Shown here piece after piece: positions 25,592-36,759 of a DNA stretch of 64,000 bases. Source of the stretch: Lophius americanus (Eukaryota; Chordata; Actinopteri; Lophiiformes; Lophiidae); contig JBBDHG010000024.1 of the NCBI GenBank assembly GCA_037951165.1, forward strand, positions 8,209,001 to 8,273,000, given 5' to 3'. The notes under the pieces are model-generated. The model was not told the DNA's origin, ran no database searches, and saw only the letters and a list, made by a program, of their open reading frames with translations. Position numbers and translations under genes: made by a program. How positions within the stretch are numbered: the stretch's first letter is position 1; each line of letters starts with the position of its first letter.

Positions 25592-27290
25592 GTTTGAAAG
25601 AGATTACAGCCACCCAATGAGAACGCAAGAAACTTTCTGCTTCGTGGGGTTTATTACTTCAAGCGGATCACACTACCTGAGGTGTACTGCTGCCACCCAA
25701 AGGCCTCTCATGAGATTGCAATTACTTGAAAGCTAAGAAAAAACGATTTTCTAGAAAGAACTCCGAGCAACTCCAACCGTACAGGGGATTTTTTAAAAAC
25801 GAAAATGTTTCTCCTCTCCTGTAGGAAAGAAATCGCGCCTACATGTGCTCGGATTGAAAAGTACCTCTTTCCACAAGAAAACCCTTCACCGGCAATGACA
25901 ACCTATTTCAAGAGCACGGCGCATTCAATGACGTCAATGCGATAGCGACGCAACCTGTGACGTCTCTTCCGCTGCTGCCTCTGGTTTTTCGCACACTCAT
26001 TAACACCTCAAATGAAGACACAAAAAGTCTTTACCCAGGAAGGGGTTTTTCTAAGCATCAGTTTTATAGTGACCGTTTATAGTGTTTGAATCTGGACAAT
26101 AGGACCAAATGCAGAGAAAGGCATGTTTTTAAAAGTACCCATGTTCATGTGGACAAGGGTTATTATTATGATTGGTCATAACGTAACATCACCAAAATTC
26201 AATAATTTTTATTGGATAGGCTCACAGTAACACCTACCTCTCGGCCAAATTTCATGCAAATCCCTCCACTAGTTTTTTGTAATCTTGCTGACAAACAGTC
26301 AAACCAACAAAGGTAAAAGCTTTATCTCCTCGGTGCCGCACGAATATTGTCTGCAACAAAGTAGTATAATAAACACTATTTATATCTTTTGCCTATTTTA
26401 TTATTATGATTATAAATACTTTAGATTTTCGCACCGGTGGATATTTTGTGTCCATCTTCCCCTGTCCTCAGCATCTTCTGTCACATCAACCAAGTCCATG
26501 TCCCTTCTCACCACGGATGTGCAGAAGGAACTAATGGCAGTTCCTTCTCTAGCATCCTTTTACCAGTAAGTCCACTATCCCTCATTTTCACGTGTCCAGA
26601 CCAAATCAACTGCTCTCACTTACTTTGTCACCAAATTTTTCTAACCCGGATTTATCCGCTTATGTGCTCAGTGGCGGTTTTTAGCTATGGGCTGTCGCCC
26701 AGACCGAAAGCGACCAAAACCACGACCAAAGCTCGACTGATTCAGTCAGGAAACACCTCCTACAAATATTTAGAAAATGTGTTCGGGGCTTGGTCCCATC
26801 AGGGAAAGCCCAAGTCGGGTTCGGAGAGGAGCAGATCAAGTTCTGATCTTTCAATTACCTGCTGCAACACCGCCTTTCCCCATCTTCCGCCTCTGACCTT
26901 GGGATTCTTCTATGCAGGAAGAAACTTGTCTTCTCACAGACTAGAGGGGCGCCCACTCTGACCAGCTTCATTTATCACCCTTACTTATTTATACAGTAAT
27001 GTGATGCTGTGTAGGTACTATAGGGCAACAATATTCCGTTATCTGTCCAACAGGAGCTAATATTGGATGTAATTGCACATCATAATGTTAATATGATGTA
27101 GGTGATTACATGAAAGTTTTCTGTTTTGATCAGATCCGGAGCTCAATGCAGGGGCGGTCCTAAGAGCACGTTAATGGGTGGCCAAGCACCAGGGGGACAA
27201 CGCTATAAGTAGAGGTGACCACAGCACATTGTAGTATTTGTGCACACTCTGCAGAATTTGTAATATTTTCCTGTATATACTCTCCTGAAC
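25592..27290. other. carnmt1 promoter side and repeat-rich spacer
   Basis: 25592-26000 is the likely CpG-containing promoter side of carnmt1. At about 26215-26310 there is a common fish repeat end (CCAAATTTCATGCAAATCCC, then CTTGCTGACAAAC). About 26430-26690 is a LINE fragment (own entry). From 26700 to 27290 I recognise nothing. The orthologues that follow CARNMT1 in human (NMRK1, OSTF1) are not seen. Confidence 0.5.
26430..26690 (-). mobile_element. LINE fragment related to the element at 18.8-20.1 kb
   Basis: It shares text with 18840-19000: CATCTTC...CCTGTCCTC, 'cacatcaaccaagtccatgtcccttct', 'ccagtaagtccactatccctcattttcacgtgtcc'. The second element reads 'catctctaatagatgcaatatccctccttttcacatgtcc'-like sequence in the same orientation. 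It is a short, diverged remnant. Confidence 0.5.
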
Positions 27291-27500
27291 TTCCTTTTAC
27301 TAACTAATCTGCTTACCTTCCTCCAATGCCTCTAGCCTTGCTGTCGTTCCACCTGGTCCCTTGGAAACACATTATATTATAGCTAGCTTTCTTCTCTCAA
27401 TGATATCAGCTAAATCTCTACCTTTACCTGTCATGTGCCAGCATTTAGAGTTCCTTCTCTCACCCCAACAGTCGTTTCCTCATCCTTGTCTCTGGGCATG
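27290..27500 (-). mobile_element. LINE endonuclease-start fragment
   Basis: The minus-strand translation around 27480-27390 resembles the start of a fish LINE endonuclease domain (a diverged 'WNVGSMTGKGRELADMMERR' block, here ...MTGKGRDLADIIERR). It is out of context and truncated. It may belong to the same family as 18780-20070, cut and scattered. Confidence 0.5.
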
Positions 27501-27696
27501 AACTGGCTCTAGAAGTACACTAGCTTGTGACACCATCGTGGATCACAAGCTAGTGTACATCATTTCTTCATGATCCCAGAATCTATTCTAATTGTTATCA
27601 AAGATGATCCCAGATGGATTAGTGCCTCTTGATTACATTTTGTCCCTATTATTTTGATTTCTAAAACATGTGTCACATAAAACTAAATGTCCACAG

Positions 27697-27975
27697 AACT
27701 TCCCGTACAGATGGAAGGCAAACTCTCTGTTTGCTACGGTCACCAAGGAGACCCTGTTGGCGTCGCCTTCGGCTGCAGTGTCTAGATTCGCTTGGATGTT
27801 GCCATGATCTGTATGATGATGACTCCTCCCCAAGCGGACCACTGCTGACAAGATCCAGAATCCCAAGGCTGCGTGCATCATGGCGGGCTAGGAGAAGGTA
27901 AAGTGCAAAATTACTCAATAATGATTATTCAATTTTTGATTAACATAAATATGTTGCTTTAAAATCACACAATAC
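27697..27975 (-). pseudogene. Truncated inverted copy of the serpin 5' region
   Basis: On the minus strand this reproduces the 3' end of serpin intron 1 (TTTTGCACTTTACCTTCTCC-TAG), the start codon at 27881 and the first ~60 codons of the serpin at 31130-31310. Similarity stops abruptly after LYGK (near 27697), where unrelated sequence begins. The frame stays open, with about 93% residue identity by eye and one in-frame codon insertion (HHHTDHG for HHHTHG). No downstream serpin exons follow, so it cannot encode an inhibitor. It is inverted relative to the intact gene, 3.2 kb away. Confidence 0.9.
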
Positions 27976-27979
27976 TCAT

Positions 27980-30420
27980 TTCTGCATTTGTCTTTAAAAA
28001 AAAAAAAAAGTATGAGTTCCTGCAATACACTTAAACATATATCTTTTAAATTTGATTACTGCATTTTAGGCCTTGATAAAGGTTTTCCTTCTACAAATAC
28101 ATTTTGAATTACTGAAATTACATCAGCACATCCATTGGAACTTTGAAAGGAGGATAAGATAATACATATAGTCTAATATTGTCAATTCATGTGTAATACC
28201 ATACGTAATGAATTTTAGAATTCCAGCAGCAAAACCATAAGCCTATTTAGTTAAACTTGACTATGACACATATTGTTAAATCTCAGTTATATAAACCAAC
28301 CAATTACCCTCTCCCCTTTCACTTGATGTCCACTTGTTTCACTTGAACTTTGGTTTTGTTTATTCTCAATATGAACCTCCTATTTGCTCAGCCACTGTAT
28401 TTGTTCTGTATACTTATCACAGTAAAAGCGGGAAGTTTACTGACAGTGGACAATATAAAGGCAAAACATCAGGCTGATATTGACTGCCTCGTCAGCCAAT
28501 ACAGAAAAACGGTACTTTGAGAAAGTTCTGACCAATTCTCAATTTTATTTTTGTTTGCATTTCACATCAAACTGTGCCAGAACCTCAAACAAAATTTCAT
28601 ATGAAATCAAGGCAACTTGAGTAAAGACAAGACAAGTTTAGGTGGTTTTTAAAAGCTGTTTCTAAAGCTCTTGAACTCCATAGTCACAAGAGATCTATAA
28701 AACTTCAAAGGAACTGGGAGCTCCCACCTCAATAAAAATCAGTGTTCATGGCACAATAATTTAACGGCACTGGGTAAAAGCATTTTTGCACATGAGGTAT
28801 CCACCTTTTAAAGCGTTTCTTAACATCCATCAATCATTGTACTTGTTTGCACTGTTAATTAGGAGATAGTAATGTCACCAGTAATTAGACTGGTTCAGCT
28901 ATGTAGAAATAAGTGAGCTGATTGTAAAGATCATCTGTGCTGCTGCGATGGAGTTGTGTGACAAGCATCCATGCTTTAGAAGTTTTAGCTTCTTTGCAGC
29001 AAATTCTAATATTGGAGTCTCCCTTAAGGTCATTGGTTTCATAGAGTTTCAGATTTTTGTTGTTGTGCCATGTGATGAAGGTCCCTCTTGATCCCTCCAG
29101 TATAAGGCTGTCGTGTGGAGGCACTTAATCTCAAGAGTTCTGGTAGTACAACGAATCGGAGCTTGATGTTTTTCTTTTTTCCTGAGTACCCTCCAAGCAC
29201 TCCAGTGTTTAGACAGTAATCACCACATGGTACAAATGTGCAAACTAAGCAAATAAGATCTTGACATGTACAAACACAGAGACCAAAGTTCAGCTGTTCT
29301 GTCAGTTTTATGAATCACTGTCCAGCTTGTGCTTCTTTTCAAGGTTGGAATATGTTTTATTTATATCAATAACTTCAGTTGAATACACCTCATGTATATA
29401 ATTTATTATTATTATTATTAAGGTCCAGAAGCTATTGGGTTCTCAAGACTCACTGAATCAATACAGAGATTGTGAAACTGATAATAATAAATTAATATTT
29501 TTCTTGACACAACTGTAGGAACCCTTTAATCAAAGTAAATCTCTTCCGATAGATTTCTAACAGTGTTTTTTATCAAATCCATGTTGTCTGACATGTTGTT
29601 GTCCTTAGCCTGATTTTTTCCTCTTTTTTGACATTCTTGCTTTTAAGATGCTGATTTTCGCACGCCATTCATATCTTTTTACCTGTAAACATTTATGTTT
29701 ATTATAATAAGGTCCTCTACATCGTGATTGCTCATCCAGCATCAGAGGCAGAGGCTTCTATTTGATAGGGAAAGACAGACAACACAGCAACACTTACAGC
29801 CTGAGCAATATTCAGGCATTAAAATATTACAGTCCTGATTAATTTCACTGTTATTTCGAAATAATTTGAGTAGCTCTGGCTAGACAACATTCGTACGTGA
29901 CGAGTGACGTCCTCGCATCTTATTTGAAATCATAATCAGAGTTAACGTAACCGAAGGTTTTCAAAGCATGTATATTCTCATGAGACTATAAAATAATACG
30001 AGCAGTATAATAATGAGACCTGATGGAGCAATGCGGGAGACCGCTCGCACTCTTTCATTTGTCAAGTAGAACAGCTGTATAAAGACGAAACAACTTCCCG
30101 TTCCGCTCTACCTTCCAAATAAAAGCATCTTCGACACACCGGAAACAGAAAATTACTCGCGTTTTATTGGGCGGTTAACGGAAAATAAGTTACATTTATA
30201 AAAACGTACGTCATACATACCAAACGTAGCAGACCAATAATGTGAATTATATTGGCAAAATAACGTTAATAGTATGGTTTTTTTCTTAGGAACCATAATC
30301 ATTTGTTTATAAATTAGGGGGTGGCTGATTAAAACTCAGTCATAACGTTTTTTTACACAATAAACTGAACTGAAAAACAAATAACACTTCTGAACAAAGG
30401 ACAAATGTACACGCTGGGCA
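27980..30420. other. Spacer upstream of the serpin, no gene recognised
   Basis: AT-rich sequence. Only a short ATT run (about 29403-29420) stands out. No coding exon, RNA gene or complete mobile element was recognised on either strand. Confidence 0.5.
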
Positions 30421-30542
30421 AATAAGAGGTTGATTAAGAGAATAAACAAAACAAAGTCCGGTTGCTCTCATCAGTATTATAAGAGGGATATCTCCCTCTG
30501 CTCAGCCTGTGCTTCGCCGGACATCAAGTGAACCTGCAGAAG
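30420..30542 (+). promoter_or_regulatory. serpina1-like: Serpin promoter (TATA) and untranslated first exon
   Basis: A TATA box (TATAAGAG, about 30478) lies some 30 bp before the likely start site. The short leader that follows ends CCTGCAGAAG at 30542 before the donor GTAATTGG. Upstream within 60 bp are GGTTGATTAAGAG (HNF1-like half site), AATAAACAAAA (FOXA-like) and CAAAGTCC (HNF4-like). The factor matches are inferred from consensus motifs. Together they fit a liver-secreted serpin. Confidence 0.6.
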
Positions 30543-31129
30543 GTAATTGGTTTTGATTTAGAGAAAGGAGATTAAAAAATATGTCAAGTTTGACTAAATC
30601 TATGTTTAATTTCTTGTTTTTGTTAGAGGAGCAATTCTGCATGCTGGATTTGTGTGTGGGGCTTTACACATGAACTTATGAATTCTTTGTAAAATACTCA
30701 TTCCTCTTCACCTTTTGAAGTTACAATGGATCTGCAGATGTATTTTCATTTATTCAAAATTTAATCGAAAAATAAAAATCATATTAAGGCCTAAAGACAA
30801 TAATCAGTTTTTAATGAATTTTAAAGCTATTAATTATGAAGGTTTTAACATTCAAATATTATGCTTATCTTCAAGCAGTTTTATCAGATTTGATTGACAA
30901 ACAACTATTTTAGCAACTAGATTTTAGTCAGAATGTTGCTAAACCCTTGAAAAAATCATAAAATCATTTTCCAAATGTTCAAATCTGCTTCAAACTATGC
31001 AGGAAATGGTTTCCCCTTGCTATAATTCATTAATTCGTTAGTGTTCGGGGATTTTAAAGCAACTCATTTATGTTGAACTGTACATAAATCAATCGAGTAA
31101 TTTTGCTCTTTACCTTCTCCTAGCCCGCC

Positions 31130-32910
31130 ATGATGCACGCAGCCTTGGGATTCTGGATCTTGTCAGCAGTGGTCTGCTTTGGGAGGAGTCATCATCATAC
31201 TCATGGCAACACCGAGGCGAATCAAGACACTGCAGCCGAAGGCGACGCCAACAGGGTCTCCTTGGTGACCGCAGCAAACAGAGAGTTTGCCTTCCGTCTG
31301 TACGGGAAGTTAGCAGCTCATGCTGATTCACAAGGCAAGAATATCTTCTACTCCCCGGCTAGTGTATCTGTGGCTTTGGCTGCCTTGTCTGTAGGCGCAG
31401 GGGGGGAGACCCACCGGCAGATTTTCAGTGGTCTGGGTTTCAACGACACCGTGCTGACCCAGACAGATGTAGACCAGGCCTTCAAGAGGCTACTGGAGGC
31501 TTCAAAGGAGTCATCAAATGAAGACGTCAGTGGCGGCACTGCTGTGTTTGTGGACCACCAATTCAAGCCGAAACCCGAGTTCCTGGAAACATTGTTGCAG
31601 TCGTACTTTGCTGATGGGTTCAACGTTGACTTCACTCAAACCACAGACAGTGCCAAAACCATCAATAAGTATGTGGAGGACAAGACCAACGGGAAGATAA
31701 ACGAGCTGGTCAAGGACCTGGATTCAAACACGGTCATGTATCTCGTCAGCTACATCTACTTTAAAGGTAAAACGCTGAGGGGGGGAGATCGGGTTTGTTT
31801 GTTGGCAATGTATCAAACTGAAGTTGTGTTTTGTTTCTGCTACTTGCTGTCAAACAGGAATTTGGGCGACTCCGTTCGATCCAGAGCTCACCAAGGACGA
31901 CAGATTCATTATTGATGACAAGACCGAGGTGGAAGTTCCTCCATTTATTCAGAGGGGATTGGAATTACAATGATTATGTGTCATACTGTGTTGTTTGTTC
32001 TGAATGTTTCTGATCTTTTCTTCAAATCGTCCGTTTCAAGGTTCCAGTCAAGATGATGAATATGGAGGATAAATTTGACACCTATTATGACCAGGCGATT
32101 AACACATCAGTCCTCCACCTCCCCTTCAACAGCTCCTACTCCATGCTGCTGTTGTTGCCTGACGATATGGCTTTGCTGGAGAACGCACTTTGTCCCGGTC
32201 ATGTCACCAAATGGTTGAAGTGGATGAAGTCCAGGTTGGAGAAACATGAGCTCTTGGTTTCTAATTCGGCAGTTTGACAATGTTATAACCTTTAAGTTTT
32301 ATCTCGGTTAAACGACTCACTGGATGTTTTTCTTTTTCTGATTTTTATTTTAGGACTTATGACATTTATCTTCCAAAGTTTTCCATCAAGACTTCATACT
32401 CTCTGGATGATGTCTTGACTGACATGGGAATGACAGACATGTTTGGAGACCGTGCCGATTTATCAGGCATCGCAGAGGGCCAAAAGCTGGCAGTATCAGA
32501 GGTAAAGATTAAATAGGATCAAGGATGACTTTATTAATCCCCGAGTGGAAATTTGTTATGCAGAAACAACAACAGGAACCATAAACTAACATCCACACGT
32601 CAAGACAGGAAACAGTTTAACAGAAAAACTGAAAGGCAATAATAAAAAAGGTTATGTTAGTGCAAACATAGTTCCCTCCATATATTGAATCTCACTCTGC
32701 CCCTTTGCTCTGTAGGTCGTGCACAAAGCTTCCCTGGATGTTGATGAATCCGGAGCCAGCGCCGCAGCTGCTACAGGCATCGGCATCACACTTATGTCCT
32801 TCCGCCATATCCCTGTCTTGAGGTTCAATCGCCCATTTATGGTCGTCATCACTGAACGCAGCACAGAACAAATCCTCTTCCTGGGCAAGATCATCAACCC
32901 AAACATCTGA
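31130..32910 (+). CDS. serpina1-like: Alpha-1-antitrypsin-like clade A serpin (complete, inhibitory-type reactive loop)
   Basis: A secreted inhibitor of serine proteases. Coding exons: 31130-31766, 31858-31928, 32041-32234, 32354-32501, 32716-32910, all in phase, giving 414 aa (human about 418). A signal peptide is visible (MMHAALGFWILSAVVCFG), followed by a His-rich, acidic tail before the serpin core. Core motifs: NIFYSPASVSVALAALSVGA, DKTNGKINELV, LVSYIYFKG, and the C-terminal FNRPFMVVI and LFLGKIINP. The reactive loop runs E-S-G-A-S-A-A-A-A-T and places Met-Ser at P1-P1' (residue about 377), as in human antitrypsin, predicting elastase-type targets. N-glycosylation sequons include NDT, NTS and NSS. 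The start is the first of two ATGs. The exon boundary at 31928 could instead be 31934, which adds two residues. The locus has one extra short intron relative to mammalian SERPINA1. Confidence 0.93.
32515..32650. repeat. Short dispersed repeat in the last serpin intron
   Basis: The sequence begins AAGGATGACTTTATTAATCC then CCGAGTGGAAATTTG, a text that recurs widely at the ends of fish mobile elements. It is too short and diverged to classify. Confidence 0.4.
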
Positions 32911-32912
32911 TC

Positions 32913-32918
32913 AATAAA
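32913..32918 (+). terminator. serpina1-like: Serpin polyadenylation signal AATAAA
   Basis: AATAAA begins two bases after the TGA stop (TGATCAATAAAC). If used, it gives an exceptionally short 3' UTR. No second canonical signal was noticed in the next 100 bp. Confidence 0.7.
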
Positions 32919-32999
32919 CATCTGTGGTGAAAGAAGATACTTCACGTATAAAACACTCAAAATATGTGTCGTCTGGTCTCTATTATTACCTGCACCACT

Positions 33000-34150
33000 T
33001 CTTATTTTGTCTGTTTGTTTGTTTGATAACAAGATTAAGGAAAAACTAACAGGCGGATTGGGATCTAATTTTCCCCAGACATACATTTTGACATGTCCTA
33101 GAGATTATAGCTTTCGCAGCATTAAATATAAAATCAAATAACGTTACTTGGGCAAACAAGTAACGTCATTTAATTCATGAAATCATAACGTGGCGAGGTG
33201 CTCTTTTTAAAAAAAAAAAAAAAGTGTTTTTAAATTATTCTTTATTAACCTGTCCTGTCCAGCAACCTCAACATGCAGTATGAAGATCTGGTTAACTTAA
33301 GAGTGTAAGTCAGAATTTACTCTGCGATTCCTGCTATCACATGACATTCTATATGCTAATTTCCAAGGTTCAACTTCACTGTGAAGTGTTCTGTAAAAAT
33401 GAGTTTTCGGGCCATTATTTTACTCCATGACTCAGGGACGGGTGGTTGAAGATCTTCATCTTCATTTACAATGATGTCCATTTTATCCAAAACTAAACTT
33501 AATATATCCCCGAAAAGTCGGGGATATTATGGAATCATCGGCGTGTCCAGAGAATCTACTCGTTAATCTGATACGTCAAAAAACTATTGCATTGACTGTT
33601 TTAAAATGTTATACCGTCATAGACTTCAGTGTGAGGAAGAACTTGAATGATTTTGGCAAAGATTGGCTGTGTATTCCTGCCACTAGGGGGAGATTGATCC
33701 TAAAAGGTTCTATGGCCATAATTCTTCAACCATTCGTCAGATTTAGCCAAAATGTGATGCATATGAATCGACTCAAGGAGATTTATCTTCAATATATCGT
33801 GTTTTACTATAAGAGTTACTCACGAAGGGGAGCTTTTTTCCGCATTTTATTTTTTACAAAAAACAATGTTTTTACAACATAACTTCCTAACCATTCATAT
33901 GAGCTGGTGCCAATATGATTTATAGGAATTTATTTGAGGAGATCTGTCTTCGTGTACCCTATTTTAGTCTAATAGTTCACATTTCACTCACTAGGGGGCA
34001 CTTTCTCTACATAAAACACTATTTCTTGGACATAACGTCAGATTTAATTTGAGGAGTTCAAAGGTTTGACAGACATGGTGTGTGGAGACGTTAACCATGG
34101 TTCCCTGTGTTCCAGACCCATGAAGGTGAAGCAGTCATGCTCTGAGACAC
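33000..34150. other. Convergent spacer between serpin and dusp26, with repeat text
   Basis: Two blocks (about 33630-33900 and 33910-34040) share 'cactagggggca/gag' and long near-repeats about 'gatttatcttc' or 'gatctgtcttc'. This resembles a dispersed fish repeat that is also seen near 62.9-63.4 kb. No gene was recognised. The dusp26 3' UTR probably ends inside it. Confidence 0.45.
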
Positions 34151-34153
34151 GGT

Positions 34154-35922
34154 TCAATGTGGCCCAAAGAGCTGGTCATCTAGTTTGATGAGCTGTCGCA
34201 GGAATCCTCTATTTGGGCTAACGCCACGGTTATCCTTCACTGCACAAATGGCTTCCACGAGGGTCAGGTTTTTCTTCAGCATCAGGTAAGCCAGCACCAG
34301 GGTAGCGGAGCGGCTCAAGCCCACATGACAGTGCACCAACACTTTACCTGAGAATCGTAGAGGCATTACAATATAAATCGAAGATCCTTTCAATCATCTG
34401 TCGCTCCTCTCACCTCCTCTGCCGAGGGCGCTGTGGATGAAGTCTGCTGCTGCCTGGAAGTTGATGCTCATGTCGAACCCACAGGAGTCCTGCGCCTCTA
34501 TGCCCATGTAGGTGACCCTCATGTCCCTGTAGATCTCTGGCTGGCCTTTCCGTTTACTGTGAGCTGCATTCAGGATGTGAGTGACTCCATGCATGTGGAG
34601 ATCAGCCCGGTTCTCAGCACTGTGTCTGAAATACACAACACCTCAGTTTCCTGGTGGAGGTTACGCCCGCATTTCACAGTTACGCCCGCATTTCACACGA
34701 CCATCTCAGTCATGTAAGTTAGAACATATGGGGAGCCCTCTCACGCCCTCAACCAGTGGAAACTGTCACATAGCTGAGCTGCGGTTTGCACAGCTTGTCA
34801 GGTATTCAGTTACTCCTTCTGCTCCTGATTTACGATCCTATTTCACACCTATGTGGAGTATGTGGACTGAATCCAAGTTCTAAAACCTAGGAGACTGTGA
34901 TTAGGGGCGAACCGTCAACAGAGGTAACCCCGGCAAATATTGTACATTCAGATGCACCAGGGTTTTTCTTAAAAGAAAATTAAAGGCGTGGTGCAGACCT
35001 CCTGAAAGTGTGTGGTGAAAATGAGGATTCCGATTCTGAAAATATTTCATAAGAGCATTTTAATGAACAGGTATACATGTTGTCTGATGTTAGGCACTGA
35101 ACCCACAAACCTATAAGCCAGACTCATACAACTGAAAGGATAAATAAAATAGATTACATGAGCCGCATTTGTTGATATTTAATTTATTGAGCAGCTCATA
35201 AATGTATTTCTGTGAATATGGTCTTACAAGACGTTTTATTGTTTGTTTTTTTTAAAGGTGAAAGCTCAAGAAATACATGCCAAAACCAACTTTAATGTAT
35301 TGCCCAACTATTACAGCATAATATTTTTTAAATGAATTGAATACATACAAACAAATAGCTTTGGAAAATAAGCAATTTCTGCCCTTTTATATCAAAATAG
35401 AATATCAAAGATAAAGCTGTGAAAGGGACTTCACGCAGCTTTTAAAGAGGTGCGACATTGACGTATATCGCAGTGGTTTTTTATAGGTTCATGTAAAATT
35501 AGCTATTGACCAGAGGGAACAGCAGCCCTGTTAGAATAACCCTGATAAAGCCTCTTGAACCTCCTATGAAGGCATGACCTGCCAACACCCAGAAACCCTT
35601 GTGTGTGCGGTTTTATCTATTCTGAATAAGTTTAGGGGATCACCCTAAAAGGGGCCTCTTTGCCCTGGGCCCCCAAAGTCTAGTACCATCACTGAATATG
35701 ACTCATGTGTAACACGCTTGACCAAAACGAAAGAGTTACTCACTGGTCACCGATGTAAAGCCTCGGCCACACTTCATCTGCATGGCTGATGATGGCTTTG
35801 CCTGTTAGCAGGAGTCTTTCCAGCTCCGACACTGCTAGTCCAGGTGAGCTCAGGTCAATGTCCACTTTCCGATGAGGCGGCTTGTCATTCCAGGACGCGG
35901 GAAGTTTGGATGTGTAGGACAT
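34154..35922 (-). CDS. dusp26: Dual-specificity phosphatase 26 (complete, 3 exons)
   Basis: A cytoplasmic/nuclear phosphatase of the atypical DUSP group, acting on phospho-Tyr and phospho-Ser/Thr of MAP kinases and other targets. Exons 35922-35744, 34625-34414 and 34347-34154 join in phase to give 194 aa (human DUSP26 is 211). ELERLLLTGK and HADEVWPRLYIGDQ near residue 50 match DUSP26 almost word for word. FDMS...ADFIHSAL follows, with the general-acid Asp in the EAQDS segment. The catalytic loop is HCHVGLSRS, with nucleophile Cys at about residue 137 and the P-loop Arg present. The ending PNRGFLRQLIKLD is typical. The N-terminus is shorter than in human. DUSP13 and DUSP29 are the near alternatives; bag4/lsm1 as neighbours (human 8p11-p12) supports DUSP26. 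Confidence 0.85.
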
Positions 35923-36420
35923 AGTTGTTTCTGTACAAGTTTCCGGAAGATCACTGAGGTGACAAAGCAGATTTATGAGGTTGCTCCTTGCACACTAGAT
36001 AGCAAAAAAAAAAGAAAAAAGAAAAAAGGAAAAAAGTGATTTCTAGGAGAAAGTGGTGAGAAATGTTTCCTCGCAAGCTGTGTGGAACCACTGGCACCAG
36101 CATAAAGAACAGTCTCAAGTGAGGACATCTCGTATTCACTCACTGCAGAGTCTCAAAACACAATTTGACCCCCAACATTAAATCTAGCTCATACGCCTCA
36201 AGCCTCCAGGGTCCAGCGTTATGCTTTTGCATCAAAATAGCCATCTATTTAAAGCGCTGAATGCTGGAGAGCAGAGATAGAGAGCATGAGCATGTGTAGT
36301 GCCCTCAAAACAGACGCAAAACTTACTCTTGTAACAGAATGCCCTGCCCTTTTTTTATGAATCAAATATATGCCTGTAACCAGCTGAATTTTTCACCTTA
36401 GACAAATGTGCTGTTAACTG

Positions 36421-36753
36421 TACCAATCTGTCATATCATTAAAACCACCCGCCCAATATTGTGTCCCCCCTTTTGACACCCCCCAGCTCAGACCCATTTA
36501 GGCCACTTCCATTGAGGATAATCTTTCCATGAAGGGGAGTACATTTTCTGCAACCATGTTTAAGCAGGTAGTACATGTCAAAGTAACATCTGCATGAACG
36601 ACAAGACCCAAAGTTTCCCAGCACAATGTTTATATCAGAACACATCAATATTAATTTGCCTTGTCAAACCTACTGACAGGTTCCATTTTATCAAGATAAT
36701 AAATATCATTCACTTCACCTGCCAGTGGTTCTAATGTTTAAGCTGGTCGGTGT
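36421..36753. repeat. GATCAGCC-family repeat copy 3
   Basis: The left part reads TCATATCATTAAAACCACCC followed by GCCCAATATTGTGTCCCCCC. The right end reads CACTTCACCTGCCAGTGGTT then CTAATGTTTAAGCTGGTCGG. These are the family's two ends, here in degenerate form. Confidence 0.6.
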
Positions 36754-36759
36754 ATTTGT

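Noticed and set aside
31935..32040. Serpin intron starting at GTTCCT (31935)
   Set aside because: It is possible in frame, but the donor at 31929 (GAG|GTGGAA) gives the family length between the DDKT and MMN motifs.
34154..35922. Identity as DUSP13 or DUSP29
   Set aside because: ELERLLxTGK and HADEVWPxLYxGDQ, plus the 8p synteny partners, match DUSP26 better.
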